From: Punica granatum
Lineage: Eukaryota > Streptophyta > Magnoliopsida > Myrtales > Lythraceae
Assembly: GCF_007655135.1 (NCBI RefSeq)
Contig: NC_045131.1
Location: 25,342,001-25,406,000, forward strand
Length of the DNA stretch: 64,000 bases
Direction: 5' to 3'
Made by a program: the position numbers and the translations under genes. Of this stretch, positions 46,477 through 58,716 are shown piece by piece. The notes beneath the pieces were generated by a model. The model ran no database searches. It had not been told where the DNA came from and saw only the letters and a program-made list of their open reading frames with translations. Positions within the stretch are counted from its first letter, which is position 1; each line of letters starts with the position of its first letter.

Positions 46477-49400
46477 TGTACGGACCCGTATGTGGACTCT
46501 TGTCGGGGCCTGCATGCGCGCTTTTGGATCGCGCGGCTTGGGAGTGTCCATCTTCCCGTGGGGACGCGTGACGGACACGCGTGAGAGAAGAGTCGCCACT
46601 TATCATTTTACGACCCGAAGGTCAAGGGTGGATAAGTTACCCGGGGTCTAGGGGTATGGAACACCTAGTTTGTTGTTAAGGCATTAGTCTGTGCGGAACC
46701 GAAAAGTCCGCTTTCGAGGGTTCATGTTACGTGCGGGCCTATATCCCGCACGCCCTTTCGGTACTCTGGTTTGCTAGGCTTGCATGTTTATTATTTACTG
46801 TGTGGGTTAAGTTGCACTCAGCTTGCACGTTTTGACACCGTAAATTCGATGAAGTAAACGTTGTCGGTTGAGAAGCCGAGAGAGAAGTAAACCCGTATGT
46901 CGGGGAGTTGGTTCACAATCTTGCGTTACAGTTCATCGAACCATGGAGGTTGAATCCCTGCGTGAACCAAAACTGCGGATTTCGGATTTACTTTCCTTTA
47001 GGCAAGCATTAAACCGATTCGATTAATTCGACTCTCGGACCGTTCGCTTACCGACTGGAATTCTTACATAATGAATGTACAAAATAAAAGTCCTTACAAT
47101 GCTCTCGAAAACAATAAATACAATTTACAAATGGCCGAATTTCAGTCGACTCGCGTTCGGTTATTATTCCGCTCTAACTCACCGTGAGTTTAGGAAAACA
47201 CCGAAAAAACTAAAATTCAATGCACGCTCTCACTGAATAGGGCGTTGGACCCTGTGAGTGTTAATTAGGGTGTTGGACCCTATGATCGATGATTAGGGCG
47301 TTGAACCCCAATATCATTCGGCCTAGGGATCAGGCTCGACCCGCATGACAAACAGGTGCAGAAAGATAACATGCAACAAGTTAATAATAGACAAAGTGTT
47401 TGTTACTGTTAATTGTATGTGTCTTAGCAAGTTTATTGACCCATGGGTGTTTTTGCAAGCAAATGCCATATGCTAAGCAAAGAATCATGCAAAACATTTT
47501 ACATTTGGCTTTGTTTTGAGAACTTGACAAAGAGAGTCAAATCTCATGTGTGTGTGGATTGCTTTTACAGTGATTCGGTACTGTGACACTGAATTATTAC
47601 TGAATTGATCCAAACTTGTATTTTGACTCTAGATTTGGAACCTAGAGTTCCACCTAACCATTTTCTAGCATTTGATTAAGTCGGGTGAAATGATTACTCG
47701 GGTAATTGTATTTTTGATACAAAATACCCAACTAATACCCTAAACGATGCTAAGATGACGCCAAATCACAAAATGATGTTCTTGTCCTTGATTTGAAAAT
47801 TTGTTTTCAGAAAAGGGAAACAACACAATACGGATTTGAAAATATGAGGGTTTTGAAAAGGGCATTAACACCATTTTGTAATTCGTCGACGCGAGTTACA
47901 AATTAATGTTCAGTTCGCACAAAGTTGTTTAAATTGAATGAATTAATCGTATGAGCGTCCCGATTAACCCGTTCGTGGAATTAATGCTCAAGGTTATTGC
48001 CGAATGCATTAATTGTGAAAACGATTCGTGATTTGATAACCGAGATGGTTTCACCAGGATCGAGGATAATTTGGTCAAATAACCAAAAATACCCTTATAA
48101 CCGAATGAACCCAAATAAGTCATCGATATTCGAATCCATGCATGTTTGCTTGAAAGACATTTCATGTGAGGTTCTTGATGTAAAGAAGCTTGTAAATTGC
48201 ACGGGATCCGAGAACAGACTTAAAACGGGAGGAGGAAGCCTCATGGAACCCGAATAACTCCATGAGACTCTCGGCCAATTCTCATTGGAGAAAGCTGAGA
48301 GGTCTCATGGCCCGTATTAGGTTCCACGAGGTTTCCACGTTTTGTTTTGAATCATTTCTCACATGCTCAAACAACAAACACGATAAATGACACGTTTTGA
48401 CAAAAGCCGGTATTGCCATGATTTGTTTAACACATTCAAACATGGAAGCATGCACAAACATGTTATTTACGGAATTAATAAAACAATACCGACTTCATGC
48501 ATGTAAGAAAACACAAGAAACTCGGGAATCGAGCTTGGATCGGGCTAAGAAGATCGTTCTTAACCCGAGGAAAGCAAGCCAAGTCTCGGTCACTCTTCTT
48601 CAGGCAAACCCGAGAGCTCTTTTGCTTGTTTCGGGTCGGGATGGTCATCCGAGTGACGATCCAAACGTTTCCGACATGTTAGCATGTTAATCAAGGATGA
48701 ACATGCATGGCATAATGTGAAAATGCATAAAAATATAAACTTGCATATGAAATATGTCATATAGTCCATATCAATCCATAGCCATGCAAAAATATAAAAA
48801 ACCCTAACTCTTCTAAGTCGAGAATGTTTTACCTAGCCTCGGGATACGAGGAAAGAGTCGGGGAAGTGTTCGAGAGTCGGGTGACTCGGTTGAACGCTTG
48901 GAAGAGTGCTCGGGTGCAAAGGATGCACGTTCGACAAGGATAGGCGCGCGGGAGGACGTCAGGCGTGCGGGCAGGGCATGTTGGTATACGTCAGGGCTCG
49001 CGGGCGTGTGCGCAGCTAGCAGGCGTGCACGTAGTTGGCGACCATGCGCGCGAGCGTGCAGCTGTGTGTGGGTACTATTCACCCGAGAGCACGGTCTTCG
49101 CCCGAAATGAAGAAATTAACCTGAAATGATGAGTAAATGACTTCAAACCAAAAATCTAAGTTCATAAATGAACTCCTTGGGTCCAAAACATGTGGTCCAT
49201 GGAGTTTGAGAATTTTTGAACTTAAGTCGAGATGATGAACATCGGCTTCCGACTTAAGAAACTCAAAGCTTTCTTCGGTTTTTCTCTCTTGGTTTTGAAG
49301 TGTTGAGCTTGTTGGTTTTGGCTATGGAGTTGAGAGCTTTTCTTGAGGGAGAAAGCTTGGAGAGAGTGTGCAAGAAGAAAAGTGATTAACTTAATCACTT

Positions 49401-51019
49401 TTGGCAATTTATAGGCAAATCTAATGACACAATTAGTGAAACAAAGCATCATTAGTGGGCATGCTTAGGGGGGCCGGTTTGATTAGGGAAATATCTAGCC
49501 CTATCCTCTTCCATTTGCATTAATGAAGAAGAGATCAAAGCATTAATGGGCATTAATGGGCATTGAAGAAGAGTTGGAGTGTTGTCTTCAAACTCCTTGG
49601 ATATTTTGGGCTAAGAGTGAGCAAGATTGGAAGAGGATAAGGCTTGGCAAATTTCGGCCATCCTTAGGCAAACCGTGGGGTCCCACAGCCGAAGAGGAAA
49701 AATCAGGAAAAAGCTCGGGTCTCGATTGGTCCCGTATTCGAAGTTCGTGGTTTGAATTGAACGTCGAATTGTCGATATACGTGAGGAAACAGATTTAATG
49801 AGTCCGAGATTGGCATTTTCCGTGAGAAATTGCCAAATGTCTGTATAAGGCTCGGAAGCTGGTTTTGCTCCTTTTACGCATTCAGAGCGAGGTTATCCAC
49901 TTCTGACAGCATATCTTGTATTTGCATCCCACGTCGGTCATTTTAACATAAATTGTCAAATTACATGGGCACTTGACTCTTAAGCCGGTAATGCAAATAT
50001 GGAGCCGGAGATGTCCTAGGAGGCTGAAACTGGATTTCTCATATTGCTTTCTGAGTTGCTTGGGCAATCCGGAGATCACTGTGATCTCTGTTTGTTGAGA
50101 TTGGGCCTCTAAGGACATGAAAAGTGCATTTGAGACCCTTAAAGCACTGCTCGGGGGGTCTAGATGAGTTGTGTGATTTATTCCGACAATTCCACAATGA
50201 GCCTTGAGAAGGCTAGCACTGTGTAAGGTAGGCATCCAGCGTCAAGTTTCCTTAAAGAGGACCTCCGGATATGGATTTCCATTGAAAATGGCCTTTTGTG
50301 CTCCTCGGAGGTTACTCGGGAAACCGAGAAGGGTTTTGCTATCTGATTTGCCCAATTGCGTTTGTCCGCTAGAGTTTTTGGGGCAATACAGGGTCAACTT
50401 CATTTATCGTTATTCCATCAGATCAATCTCCAGTTATGCTCTTCCGAAGAGATGTATGCCCGCTTTATCGCTCGGAAGTCATTCGGGGTGTCTGTATGGC
50501 TTCTAAAAGACAATCTGAAGCACTGCTCATGCTCTGTATGATTGTAGGGCATGGCCGAATCTGATATTTGGAATTAACTTTTCTCCGAGAAACCGGCATT
50601 TTTGGACTTCCACTGAAAAGTTGTCTATATACAGAAAGTTGTTCTATATAGAGCAGATGATTTGCGAAATGCGTTTGAAGACACTTTTCATCTGTTTGGC
50701 ATTGAAGTGGATTTTTGAAGTCCAATATTAGCTATCTTCCGACGGTCGAGCGAACTATCGAAAAATAAGACTATCCATGTGGTACACTGGAAATGCCGGT
50801 TTTGGACATTGTTGAACTCTCTAGTCACTTTGTTGCGTTTTGGTGACCCCTGGAATCCTTCTGTCATATGCCTATATCATCTGCTCAATTTTGCCAACTT
50901 GAGGATGAATAGTGATTTCTTGCTATGCCGAGCCGTTTTCTGTATTCCTGCTCAAGTCATAGTCTAGACCATTGCTGATATCGTTGTTTGGAAAGGTGAG
51001 CCAAAATGGGGTGCTGACA
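46477..51019 (-). mobile_element. Solo LTR of a Tat-like retrotransposon, inserted in copia
   Basis: A single 4543-bp LTR with ends TGTACGGACCCG and GGGGTGCTGACA. It is flanked by GTGTC (46472-46476) and GTGTT (51020-51024), a 5-bp duplication with one change. No internal region or second LTR is present, so unequal homologous recombination between LTRs is the likely origin. A partial copy of the same family is at 57435-58083. The open frames within (for example 48397-48690, 49556-49798) have no recognised domains. Confidence 0.88.
48236..48336. repeat. Imperfect inverted repeat within the solo LTR
   Basis: Arms of nearly 40 bp around CCATGAGACTCTCGGC and the matching GCTGAGAGGTCTCATGG, outer ends CCTCATGGAACCCG and GGTTCCACGAGG. 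The loop is about 25 nt. Confidence 0.65.
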
Positions 51020-51024
51020 GTGTT

Positions 51025-51528
51025 TGCCATACAGTCTGTGTCGGTAATTGGGTCGGTAGAGGAAGGTTCTGGGTCGGCAGAAGAGGTAGGGCCTGACATG
51101 TGGGCAGTCGATGTAGGCTCAGGGGATTGATGTTGGTCCAAATGAAAACCAGTGTCGACACAAGTCCCAACTGTCCTGGAAGAAGGTGGGCTGGATAAGT
51201 GATGAGCCGTACTATTCTCAGAGGAGATGATGGACTCCCCCTGAACTCCCCCTGGGCCTGAAGTGTCAAAAAATCGAATTCCTGAATTTGCCAAATCGGA
51301 TTGAGTTGGACTGCTGAAAGGAAAAACTTCCTCATTGAATTTAACATCCCGAGAAACGAAAAATTCTCGATTCTCCAAATCAAAAACTTTCCAACCCTTC
51401 TTGCCAAATGGGTAACCAACAAATACGCATCGTCTTGAACGTGACCCAAACTTATCTTTGACACGTGAATTATAGTGTGCATAGCAAAGACATCCAAAAA
51501 TACAAATGTGTCTATAATCCGGCTTTTG
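51025..51528 (-). pseudogene. Copia integrase C-terminal part and linker
   Basis: After a stop at 51529 the frame continues with GCLCYAHYNSRVKDKF, VFVGYPFGKKGW and ENREFFVSRDVKFNE, the typical copia integrase C-terminal region. A Ser/Thr/Pro-rich linker follows, then the solo LTR. Confidence 0.8.
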
Positions 51529-52238
51529 TCAAAAAAGGAGATCAAATGGGGTCTTGCCTGACGAGATATTTGAAGGTGTAAGGTTAATGAGGTGTGCTGC
51601 GGTGGAAACACATTCTCCCCAAAAATTTATTGGAAGATAAGCTTGAAACATCAGGGCCCGAGCTACATTGAGAATGTGCCGATGTTTACGCTCAACCCGT
51701 CCATTTTGTTGAGGAGTATCAGTGCACGAGGTTTGATGGATGATGCCGTTGTCAGAGAAATAATCTTGGGCAAGCCGACTCATGAATTCTGACCCATTAT
51801 CACTTCTCACAATTTTCACTGTTCGGTCAAATTGATTCCTGACCAACTTGCAAAAACTAATCAGGAATCCTTGCGCCTCCGACTTATTTTGTAAAAGATA
51901 AACCCATACAGCCCGGCTATAGTAATCCACAATTGACAGAAAATATTAAGCATCGAAAATAGATGATATTTTATAGGGTCCCCAAATGTCACAATGAACC
52001 AATTGAAAAGGAAATGAGGCTTTATTTGAACTAATGGGAAAATTGGAACGCGTCTGTTTTGCACGGCAACATACGTCACAGAGCGAATTATTGACTGAAC
52101 GATGCATAGTAATAGAATTGTTCTCAAACCGAAAACTAGAAGAAGGGTGTCTCAACCGCTTATGCCAAATATCTTCATCATCTGCTCTCATTGCCCGTAG
52201 TTTCTGAAGAGATGAGGATACTCGTCGTAAAAACCACA
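51529..52238 (-). pseudogene. Copia GAG-pre-integrase and integrase core
   Basis: Zinc-binding WHKRLRHPS...CDVCCRAKQ, then HCDIWGPY with the first catalytic Asp. A TAA stop (near 51946) precedes FLSIVDYYSRAVWVYLL. VRSDNGSEF and the Glu of QQNGRVERKHRHIL complete the D-D-E triad. Confidence 0.85.
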
Positions 52239-52253
52239 CCCCCCCCCCCCCCC
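52239..52253. repeat. Homopolymer of 15 C in copia pol
   Basis: It marks the point where the protease frame and the integrase frame separate (..GELHGGGG versus ..VSSSLQKL). Slippage would explain the frameshift, and a miscount in sequencing would also do so. Confidence 0.9.
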
Positions 52254-52860
52254 GTGAAGTTCACCCACTCCAATCATACTCCCCGAGGTGCGGTCTTGGA
52301 TCAAGTATAAATCAGAAATGTAGTGTACACTACAATTAAGTTCCCGAGATAATTGAGCCACAGACAATAAGTTGCAATTGAAATTCGGCACATAAAGAAC
52401 ATTGTGAAGTATCATATTGACTCCAAAAGAAACTTTGCCTATAAAAGTAGCTTTTGTTGTTCCATTTGGAACATGAATAATTGGAACATTATTAACGGGA
52501 GTAATATCAAAAAGATTATCCAGGCTGCCAGTCATATGTCGTGAAGCTCCCGAATCAATAATCCAATCAAGATTTGAGGTAATAGGCTCAAAAGTCTCAC
52601 CACTTAGACGATTAACCTCACCATCATCGCGAGGAATCATTGACATAAGCTGTTGTAGTTGGGCCTCCGAAAGATGGGCTAGTTTACTAAGGTCCGCAGG
52701 CTGTTCGGCATGGGCCTGTGCCGTGGTATAGTTCCTTGGGCCTTGAAAGGATTGTTGGGCCAGCTGATGATGAAAGCCCCGTTGAGCTGACTGACCGGGC
52801 CTCCATTGCCCACGATTCCGTTGGGCTTGGCGCTGATGAGATGGGCCACCCGAATAGGAG

Positions 52861-53904
52861 TTACCCAGGCCTCCTAAAAACGAAAACTCCTCCTCCTCCT
52901 CCTCCTCCTCCTCCTCCTCCTCCTCCTCCTTGTTTTTTCTGCAAAGTCGAGGGAGAAGATGCCGAGTTCCTCCCGCCCGGCCGAGAGCCACCAGCACCGG
53001 ATCCCTTCGGATTTCTCTGGTCGGAACCCGAATACCCATTCAGCTGGTAGCAAGTGGCCCAAAAATGGCCATTTCGACCATAGCAATTGCAGAACGGGCG
53101 GCTTCGAGGTTTGTGTTCTCCTCTGCTAAAATTGCTGAAATTAGGGTTAGGGTTTGATCCCCCACTGAAATCATGGCTGATTTTTGTTGCAAAACCGAGC
53201 GATTTAGAAATTGTTTCTCTGCCATGTGTGATTAATCGCTGTGCCTCGTCGTTTGCTGCAATCGAATGTGCCCTGTTCGCATTTGGCAGTGGCTCCATGC
53301 TCAAAATTTGCGAACAGATGGTCTGGAACTCGGGATTGAGTCCTATTAGGAACTTATGCAATTTCTCCTTTTCCTTGTAAGCCATTAGTCGAGCTCCAGC
53401 ATCACACGAACAAACGGGTAAATCGAGATACATATCTAATTCATCCCAGAGACTCTTTAACTTTGAATAATATTCTGAAACTGATCTTTTCTCTTGTCTA
53501 AGTAAACAAATATCAGTCTTAAGCTGGTGAATTTTTGCTTCATTACCTTTGGAAAATTGTTCCTTAAGATCGTCCCAGAGAGTCTTTGCATTTCTCGCTC
53601 CTGCCACTGAGTTATGTAACTCTTCGTCCAGGTGATTGAAAATCCATGAGAGGAGCATCGAATTACAAGTCACGCACTGCTCATGATGAGGTTCTCCTTC
53701 TGCTGGTTGTAACACTTTTCCTTAAATAAAACTGAGCTTGTTCTTGGCCTGAAGCGCTATTTGCATTGCTAGAGACCAAGTATCGTAATTCCTGCCATTT
53801 AGTTTGCAGGAAATGAGCAGTGTGCCTGGACCATCAGAGGGGGTGAAGAGATAAACAGGTGGTATGCTTCTACTTGATTCACTGTTATTTGCTGATTTCG
53901 TCAT
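52861..53904 (-). pseudogene. Copia GAG, with stop and frameshift
   Basis: Starts with MTKSANNSESSRSIPP. An in-frame TAA lies near 53719-53721. Typical UBN2-type gag follows: WSLAMQIAL, TLWDDLKEQFSKGNEAKI, YYSKLKSLWDELD and FLIGLNPEFQTI. The zinc-knuckle region near 53085 reads CNCYGRNGHFWATC, with Cys spacing that departs from C-x2-C-x4-H-x4-C. A (TCC)n run at 52887-52930 encodes poly-Gly in one frame and poly-Glu in the other. The frame changes there before protease. Confidence 0.85.
52887..52930. repeat. (TCC)n microsatellite in copia gag
   Basis: About 14 units. It lies between the zinc-knuckle and protease regions. Confidence 0.95.
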
Positions 53905-54037
53905 GGTGATGATAAACAGGAAGAGTAGACCGTGAAAGACAAAGGGGATGAAGGATGACGCTCAGTGAGCAACACTGGCAAGAGAAGCTCAGCTATTCTG
54001 GCCAGCAATGATGGCGAGACGGCTGGCCTCAGGACAA

Positions 54038-54051
54038 CCGCTTTGATACCA
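54038..54051 (-). other. Primer binding site of the copia element
   Basis: Minus strand TGGTATCAAAGCGG directly adjoining the 5' LTR. It is an initiator-tRNA-Met-type site with one departure from TGGTATCAGAGC. Confidence 0.85.
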
Positions 54052-54232
54052 TGTAAAGATCGGATTGGTGCAGAAGAACTTGGTATGTTTTCATTAATTC
54101 GATGGATATGTATACAACCAAGTCCAATCAATAAATGGAAAGCATAAACTATGGCTAAACTAGTGACACCTAAATATGGAAAACTAGGATATGTACATAA
54201 ATTATAGTGAGGAATAAATCATTCCATAATAT
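54052..54232 (-). repeat. 5' LTR of the copia element
   Basis: 181 bp, partner of 44586-44765. Confidence 0.9.
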
Positions 54233-54278
54233 CCATGACTATCTAAGAAATGAGTATGAATGACTCGATATTCAGTTG

Positions 54279-57200
54279 TGTCAGCACCCCATTTTGGTCC
54301 ACCGGCTCTAGGATAGGACATCAACAAGACTCCCAACTAGGATTCCGTAACTCTAACAAAAAATGGCGAGGGCAACATATGAAATTTTGTGGCACACACA
54401 ATTGATCTCGAAGAGTGAGACACGAATTATCAACATTCAAACCGAAGGCAGTGGACAAAGAGGAACTCACATCTCTGTATCGTATTCTTCGGTGAGTACG
54501 ACTACCTTCATGGATCCCAAAGCCAAGTTCGGTATTTTTAGATCAAGATTTGGTGAGTCGGGGACATTTCAACACAAAAATCACTTCGAGAGCCCATTCG
54601 AGCAAAGAGATAAAATTCGTGGGAGGTGGGGTGCCCAAACAGTGAATACAGCAGCTCATGCATGGGATTCGATGCATGATATCATGATTAATCTTGAATC
54701 TAAAAGGGCGACTCTCATATGCTTGACCTAGGAAATCGAGTTAGGTTTGATTTGACGGGTCGCTCATCCCAAGATTCAACACGAAGAAAGTGTTACGAAT
54801 TTTTGAGCGCGCCATGCACAAAACTGTCAAACCGGGACAGATTCTGCCAGTCGATGGAGAAAATCCATAAAAACATTCAATTCTTCGTATTTTCAAGCAT
54901 GGATAATGTCATTGGATTTCCAATTCACTGAAGATTCAGAAAATTAAAAAAAATGGGAGATGTTTTTGGCTAGATTAGTACAGAATTGAATATTTTCTGA
55001 CAGATCAGAACCAAATCTCCTGGTTCTGGCCATGTGTTGAAGGAAAATTGTTTTGGGTACTTCCCGAAGTCGAACGATCTTCAAATTTAACGAGGACGGG
55101 CCTAACTCATGTCGGGATTAAGGAAAAATATCAGAAAGATCCACATGTTCATGAGCAGCTTAGAAATATTTCGGATGGACTGCTGGTCACAGCCCTACAC
55201 CTGCTCTTTCTGCCTTGGCTGAGCAAGGTGGAGTGCATACCACCCTTTCCCCTCTACCTCACGCCACCTTCTTCTGCAGCAACCAACCCCCTTCACACAT
55301 CACCATCACTGACCTGGTCTTCTCTGATCCCTCTCTTTCTCTCACGGCAAGCAACTCCTCCGAAGACCCATTCCCTGCCATCTTCCGTTCTTCGGCTCTG
55401 CATTTTTCTGCAGTACGGGACCTTCATTTTTTTCGGTTTTTCTCTTCTTGGGCTGATCTGAACAGGATTTTTTCCATGCTTCTTCCTTTGTTCCAGACCA
55501 TCTACTTGCTTCTCGGGGCCACGATCTTTGTCAACCGTCAGACAAAACCTTGACTTCCCATCCATCACTCCATCATAAGCCAGCCACCGTTTGCTTGTTC
55601 TTATTCATTTTTTCCTTTGTTGGCGAAACAAGATGGAGTGCAAGACACCCCTTCCATAGTTGCTGCTCAACCTCCATCATTTCACCTCTCTAGCTCCCTC
55701 TACCATCCACAGAGCCTTCGCATTGCTTTGCTGCCCCTCCTTCAAGATCCCCGAGTTGTTTTGCCAACGTATCGAGAGATTTTCGAAGGTTCATGTGGTT
55801 TCTCCCGATATTGGCTCAGGAGAGGTATGAAAACTCAACTTAGTGGCATGTAGGGGTCTCATTTTTGTATATTGATGTTTGCTTTGATGATGGTGCCGTG
55901 AAATGAATGTTTGTGAATCATGTGGATGAGCGGATTTGTCTTGAACCCGATTTTATTAACTTTCTGATTTGTTTCATTTCAGTCCCGGGGGAACTTTTCG
56001 GTTTTTTAAATCAGTCTGAACTTCCTGATGCTTTTCAAACAAGTCCAGGGCCATTTTTAACATTTTTCGATCAGTCCCTGAATTTTCCAGAATTTTTCAA
56101 TCATTCCAGGAAACTTTTCAATCTGTTTCAGTTTAGTCCCTGGAACATTTTCCACTTTCCAAATAGGTCCTGAACTTCCTGATGCATTTCAAACAAGTCC
56201 AGGGCCATTTTTAGCATTTTCCAATCAGTCCCTGAATTTTCCAGGATTCTTCAATCATTCAAGGGAACTTTTCAATCTGTTTCAGTTTAGTCCCTGGAAC
56301 ATTTTTCACTTTTCAGATCAGCCCCCAACTTCCAAATTCGTTTTAAACAAGTCCTGGGCCATTTTAGCTTTTTCCGAGCAGTCCCTGAATTTTTCGGAAT
56401 TTTTCAATCATCCCATGGAACTTTTCAATCTGTTTCACTTTAGTCCCTGGAACTTTGACCGAATTTCCAAATCAGCCCATATCTTTGAAATTGTTCCAAT
56501 TCGGTCCTTGGACAAATTTGTGAAATGTGTATTATGATTGTGACTGATATATGATTACGTGTATCCATACTTTGCCCGTTTGGCTTTAATCGGATAATGA
56601 ATAGTAGGTTAGGTGTATTAGTTTCTAAATAATATGCATAGATTTACATATCGGTGACCGTCTCGGGCCCGCGAGGATCCAAGATTATTTCGGCCATTAT
56701 TGACCGAATATTCTTTGTCTTCGGGGATTCGTCTCGGTTTTCGTGTCCCAAGTCAATTCACAAAATCATAGTACCCAAGGTGTAGGACAATAATCATTAA
56801 AAGAATTTCACATATGGGGAAATGGACGTGTAACCAGGCTAAATACATCATTCGACCTTAAGCAAATGGCATAAATTGACAAATAATTGATAATCACGTC
56901 GGTAATTTAAGAATGTGTGATCTCGCCCTTTTCAAACAATTTTCACAAAATTATCGAGGCACGTGGTCCGATGTAGCATGGATATCCGGGGAGAACTCAC
57001 GTGTCTTGACTCAGCGCTCGCCTATTTTCAAGCAACTTGGGTCGAGATACGGGAATTCTCTTCGGACCACTTCCAGGCAGATCGACCGTTTTTTCGGCTC
57101 CTTCGAGGTTCACACATAACCTTGGAGGACCCAAGGGATCGGTTGGCATCGGCTATAGGCCGAGATGGCCCGCATCGTGTAGTCTAGTTTTTCTCAAAAC

Positions 57201-57434
57201 CATTTACAGTACAAGGGCAATATCATCTGTTTTTAACTTACCGACAACCCTAGAGTTAAGATAATTGAAACACCTCGGGCTGTGGGCAAAGACGGGCGAC
57301 CTATTTAGGTGCAGGTTCATCTGTAGAGCCCGCTTTACCCAACTGAAGTGTTTCCATTATCCTAGCATAGCTTCGGGCACTTAGAACAGGTTTATTTGTA
57401 ACAAAACGAAAAATTTGACTAATTATACACTTGG
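54279..57434 (+). mobile_element. Partial Tat-like LTR in plus orientation
   Basis: Begins TGTCAGCACCCCATTTTGG, the same start as the solo LTR but on the plus strand. It contains the repeat block annotated at 56000-56480, which is the reverse complement of the motif block in the LTRs of the 13.2-kb element. I found no matching LTR end (GGGTCCGTACA or GGGTGCGCACA type) before 57435, so it is truncated or rearranged. Open frames (55048-55461, 55215-55553 and others) show no domain. Confidence 0.6.
56000..56480. repeat. About 155-bp higher-order repeat within the LTR
   Basis: CAAACAAGTCCAGGGCCATT recurs near 56035, 56190 and (with changes) 56345. Each unit has about four 39-bp variants of CAGTCCCTGAATTTTCC/TTTAGTCCCTGGAAC. 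The 13.2-kb element's LTRs have the same motif on the other strand at about 6770-7310 and 16340-16870. Confidence 0.8.
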
Positions 57435-58083
57435 TGTACGGACCCGAATGTGGACTCTCATCGGGGCCCGCATGCGTGCTTTTGGATAGCGCTGCATGGG
57501 AGTGTCCACCTTCCTGGGGATGCGTGATGGACATGTGTGAGAAAGAGTCGCCATTTATCATTTTACGACCCGAAGGTCGAGGGCGGATAAGTTACCCGGG
57601 TCTAGAAACACCTAGTTTTGCTAAGGCATTGATCTGTGCGGAACTAGAAAGTCCGAGTTCGGGGGTTCACGTTGCGTGTGGGCTTATATCCCGCACGCCC
57701 TTTCGGTACTCTAGTTTGCTAAGCTAGCATGTTTTAATTATTTACCGCGTGAATTAGGTTGCGCTCAGTTCACACGTTTTGATACCGAAAATTTGGTGAA
57801 CTAAACGATGTCGGTTGAAAAGCCGAGAGAGAAGTAAACTCGTGTGTCGAGGAATCGGTTCATAATCTTACAGTACAGCTCATCAAACTATGATGTTTGA
57901 ATTCCTAGGTGAACCGAAATCGCGAGATCTTGGGATTACTCATGTCTGGGCAAGCATTGGACCGATTCGATTAGTTCGACACTTGGACCGTTCGCTCACC
58001 GACTGTGATTCTTACAGAATGAATGTACATAATAAAATCCTTACAATGCTCTCAAAAATAATAAATACAAATTACAAATGAAG
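57435..58083 (-). mobile_element. Fragment of a Tat-like LTR (same family as the solo LTR)
   Basis: Begins TGTACGGACCCGAATGTGG and aligns with 46477-47130. It breaks off at about 58083, where the dispersed repeat 58084-58716 starts. Confidence 0.8.
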
Positions 58084-58716
58084 ATATTTCTAGTTAAGAA
58101 ATGTTTTCTACACCCGAAGATATTTTTTGATAATTTTCCTTGCTCAAATGTCCTTTAAAATCCCGAACATGGTGAAAATGAAAGGTTTTTGAAAGTTTGA
58201 GGGCATATATATTATTTTTGCCCGACAAAACTAGTTCAATTGACCTGGTTCAAGTCAGCTCCCACAATTTGGAAATTTAGGACAAAGGAGCGGTTCGCTC
58301 CCGCGTCCTTGTTTGGAGGCGCAGGTAATAACCATATCGCGCGGTTAGTAACTGCGCCCTCGGACCAACAGTCCCAAGGAAGAAGTTTGCACAGCTGGAC
58401 CTGTCTGGAGCTCTCATATTTTCAAAATAAAATTGTATTTTGGTCCCTGAACTATGAGATTTTACAAAATGACGCCAACTCCCCTTTCCTTGTAAATAGA
58501 AGGTCATTTGCAGAATTAAGAACTTTTGGCCAACTTCGTGGGCTGAGATTCTGTCAAAATAACCTTAGAAATCACTAAATACACCAAGGTTCTCACATAT
58601 CTAGTTGGATTTCGTGAGCTTGAGTGTGATTTCGTGAACAAAGTGGTTGGCCTTTTCTTTGAGTTTCAGTCACCTGCAATGTCGAGTTGCTTGTCTTCTT
58701 TACTCACTCTCGGCAT
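58084..58716. repeat. Dispersed repeat, copy 2 (first copy 22348-22978)
   Basis: High identity to 22348-22978. It ends at GGCAT, where the right-hand Tat element inserted. Confidence 0.8.

Larger units (their letters stand above)
52188..53039 (-). pseudogene. Copia protease region
   Basis: WIIDSGASRHMTG (near 52530-52575) is the retroviral-type aspartic protease site of copia elements. The frame differs from gag upstream and from integrase downstream. The 15-C tract at 52239-52253 is where the frame returns, so a length change there is the probable cause of the second shift. Confidence 0.85.
44586..54232 (-). mobile_element. Ty1/copia element interrupted by a Tat-like solo LTR
   Basis: Flanked by TCCAC (44581-44585) and TCCAT (54233-54237), a 5-bp target duplication with one change. 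The 180/181-bp LTRs differ at about two positions. The initiator-tRNA-Met-type PBS and the polypurine tract are in place. The domain order GAG-PR-INT-RT-RH (minus strand) is that of Ty1/copia. Without the 4.55 kb inserted at 46477 it would be 5.1 kb, a normal size. The coding region has several stops and two frameshifts, so it is inactive despite the near-identical LTRs. Confidence 0.92.

Noticed and set aside
46477..51019. Complete Tat element inside copia
   Set aside because: Only one copy of each LTR end is present and there is no internal domain or PBS, so it is a solo LTR.
52718..53380. Plus-strand open frames with poly-Pro
   Set aside because: Antisense shadows of copia gag and its (TCC)n run.
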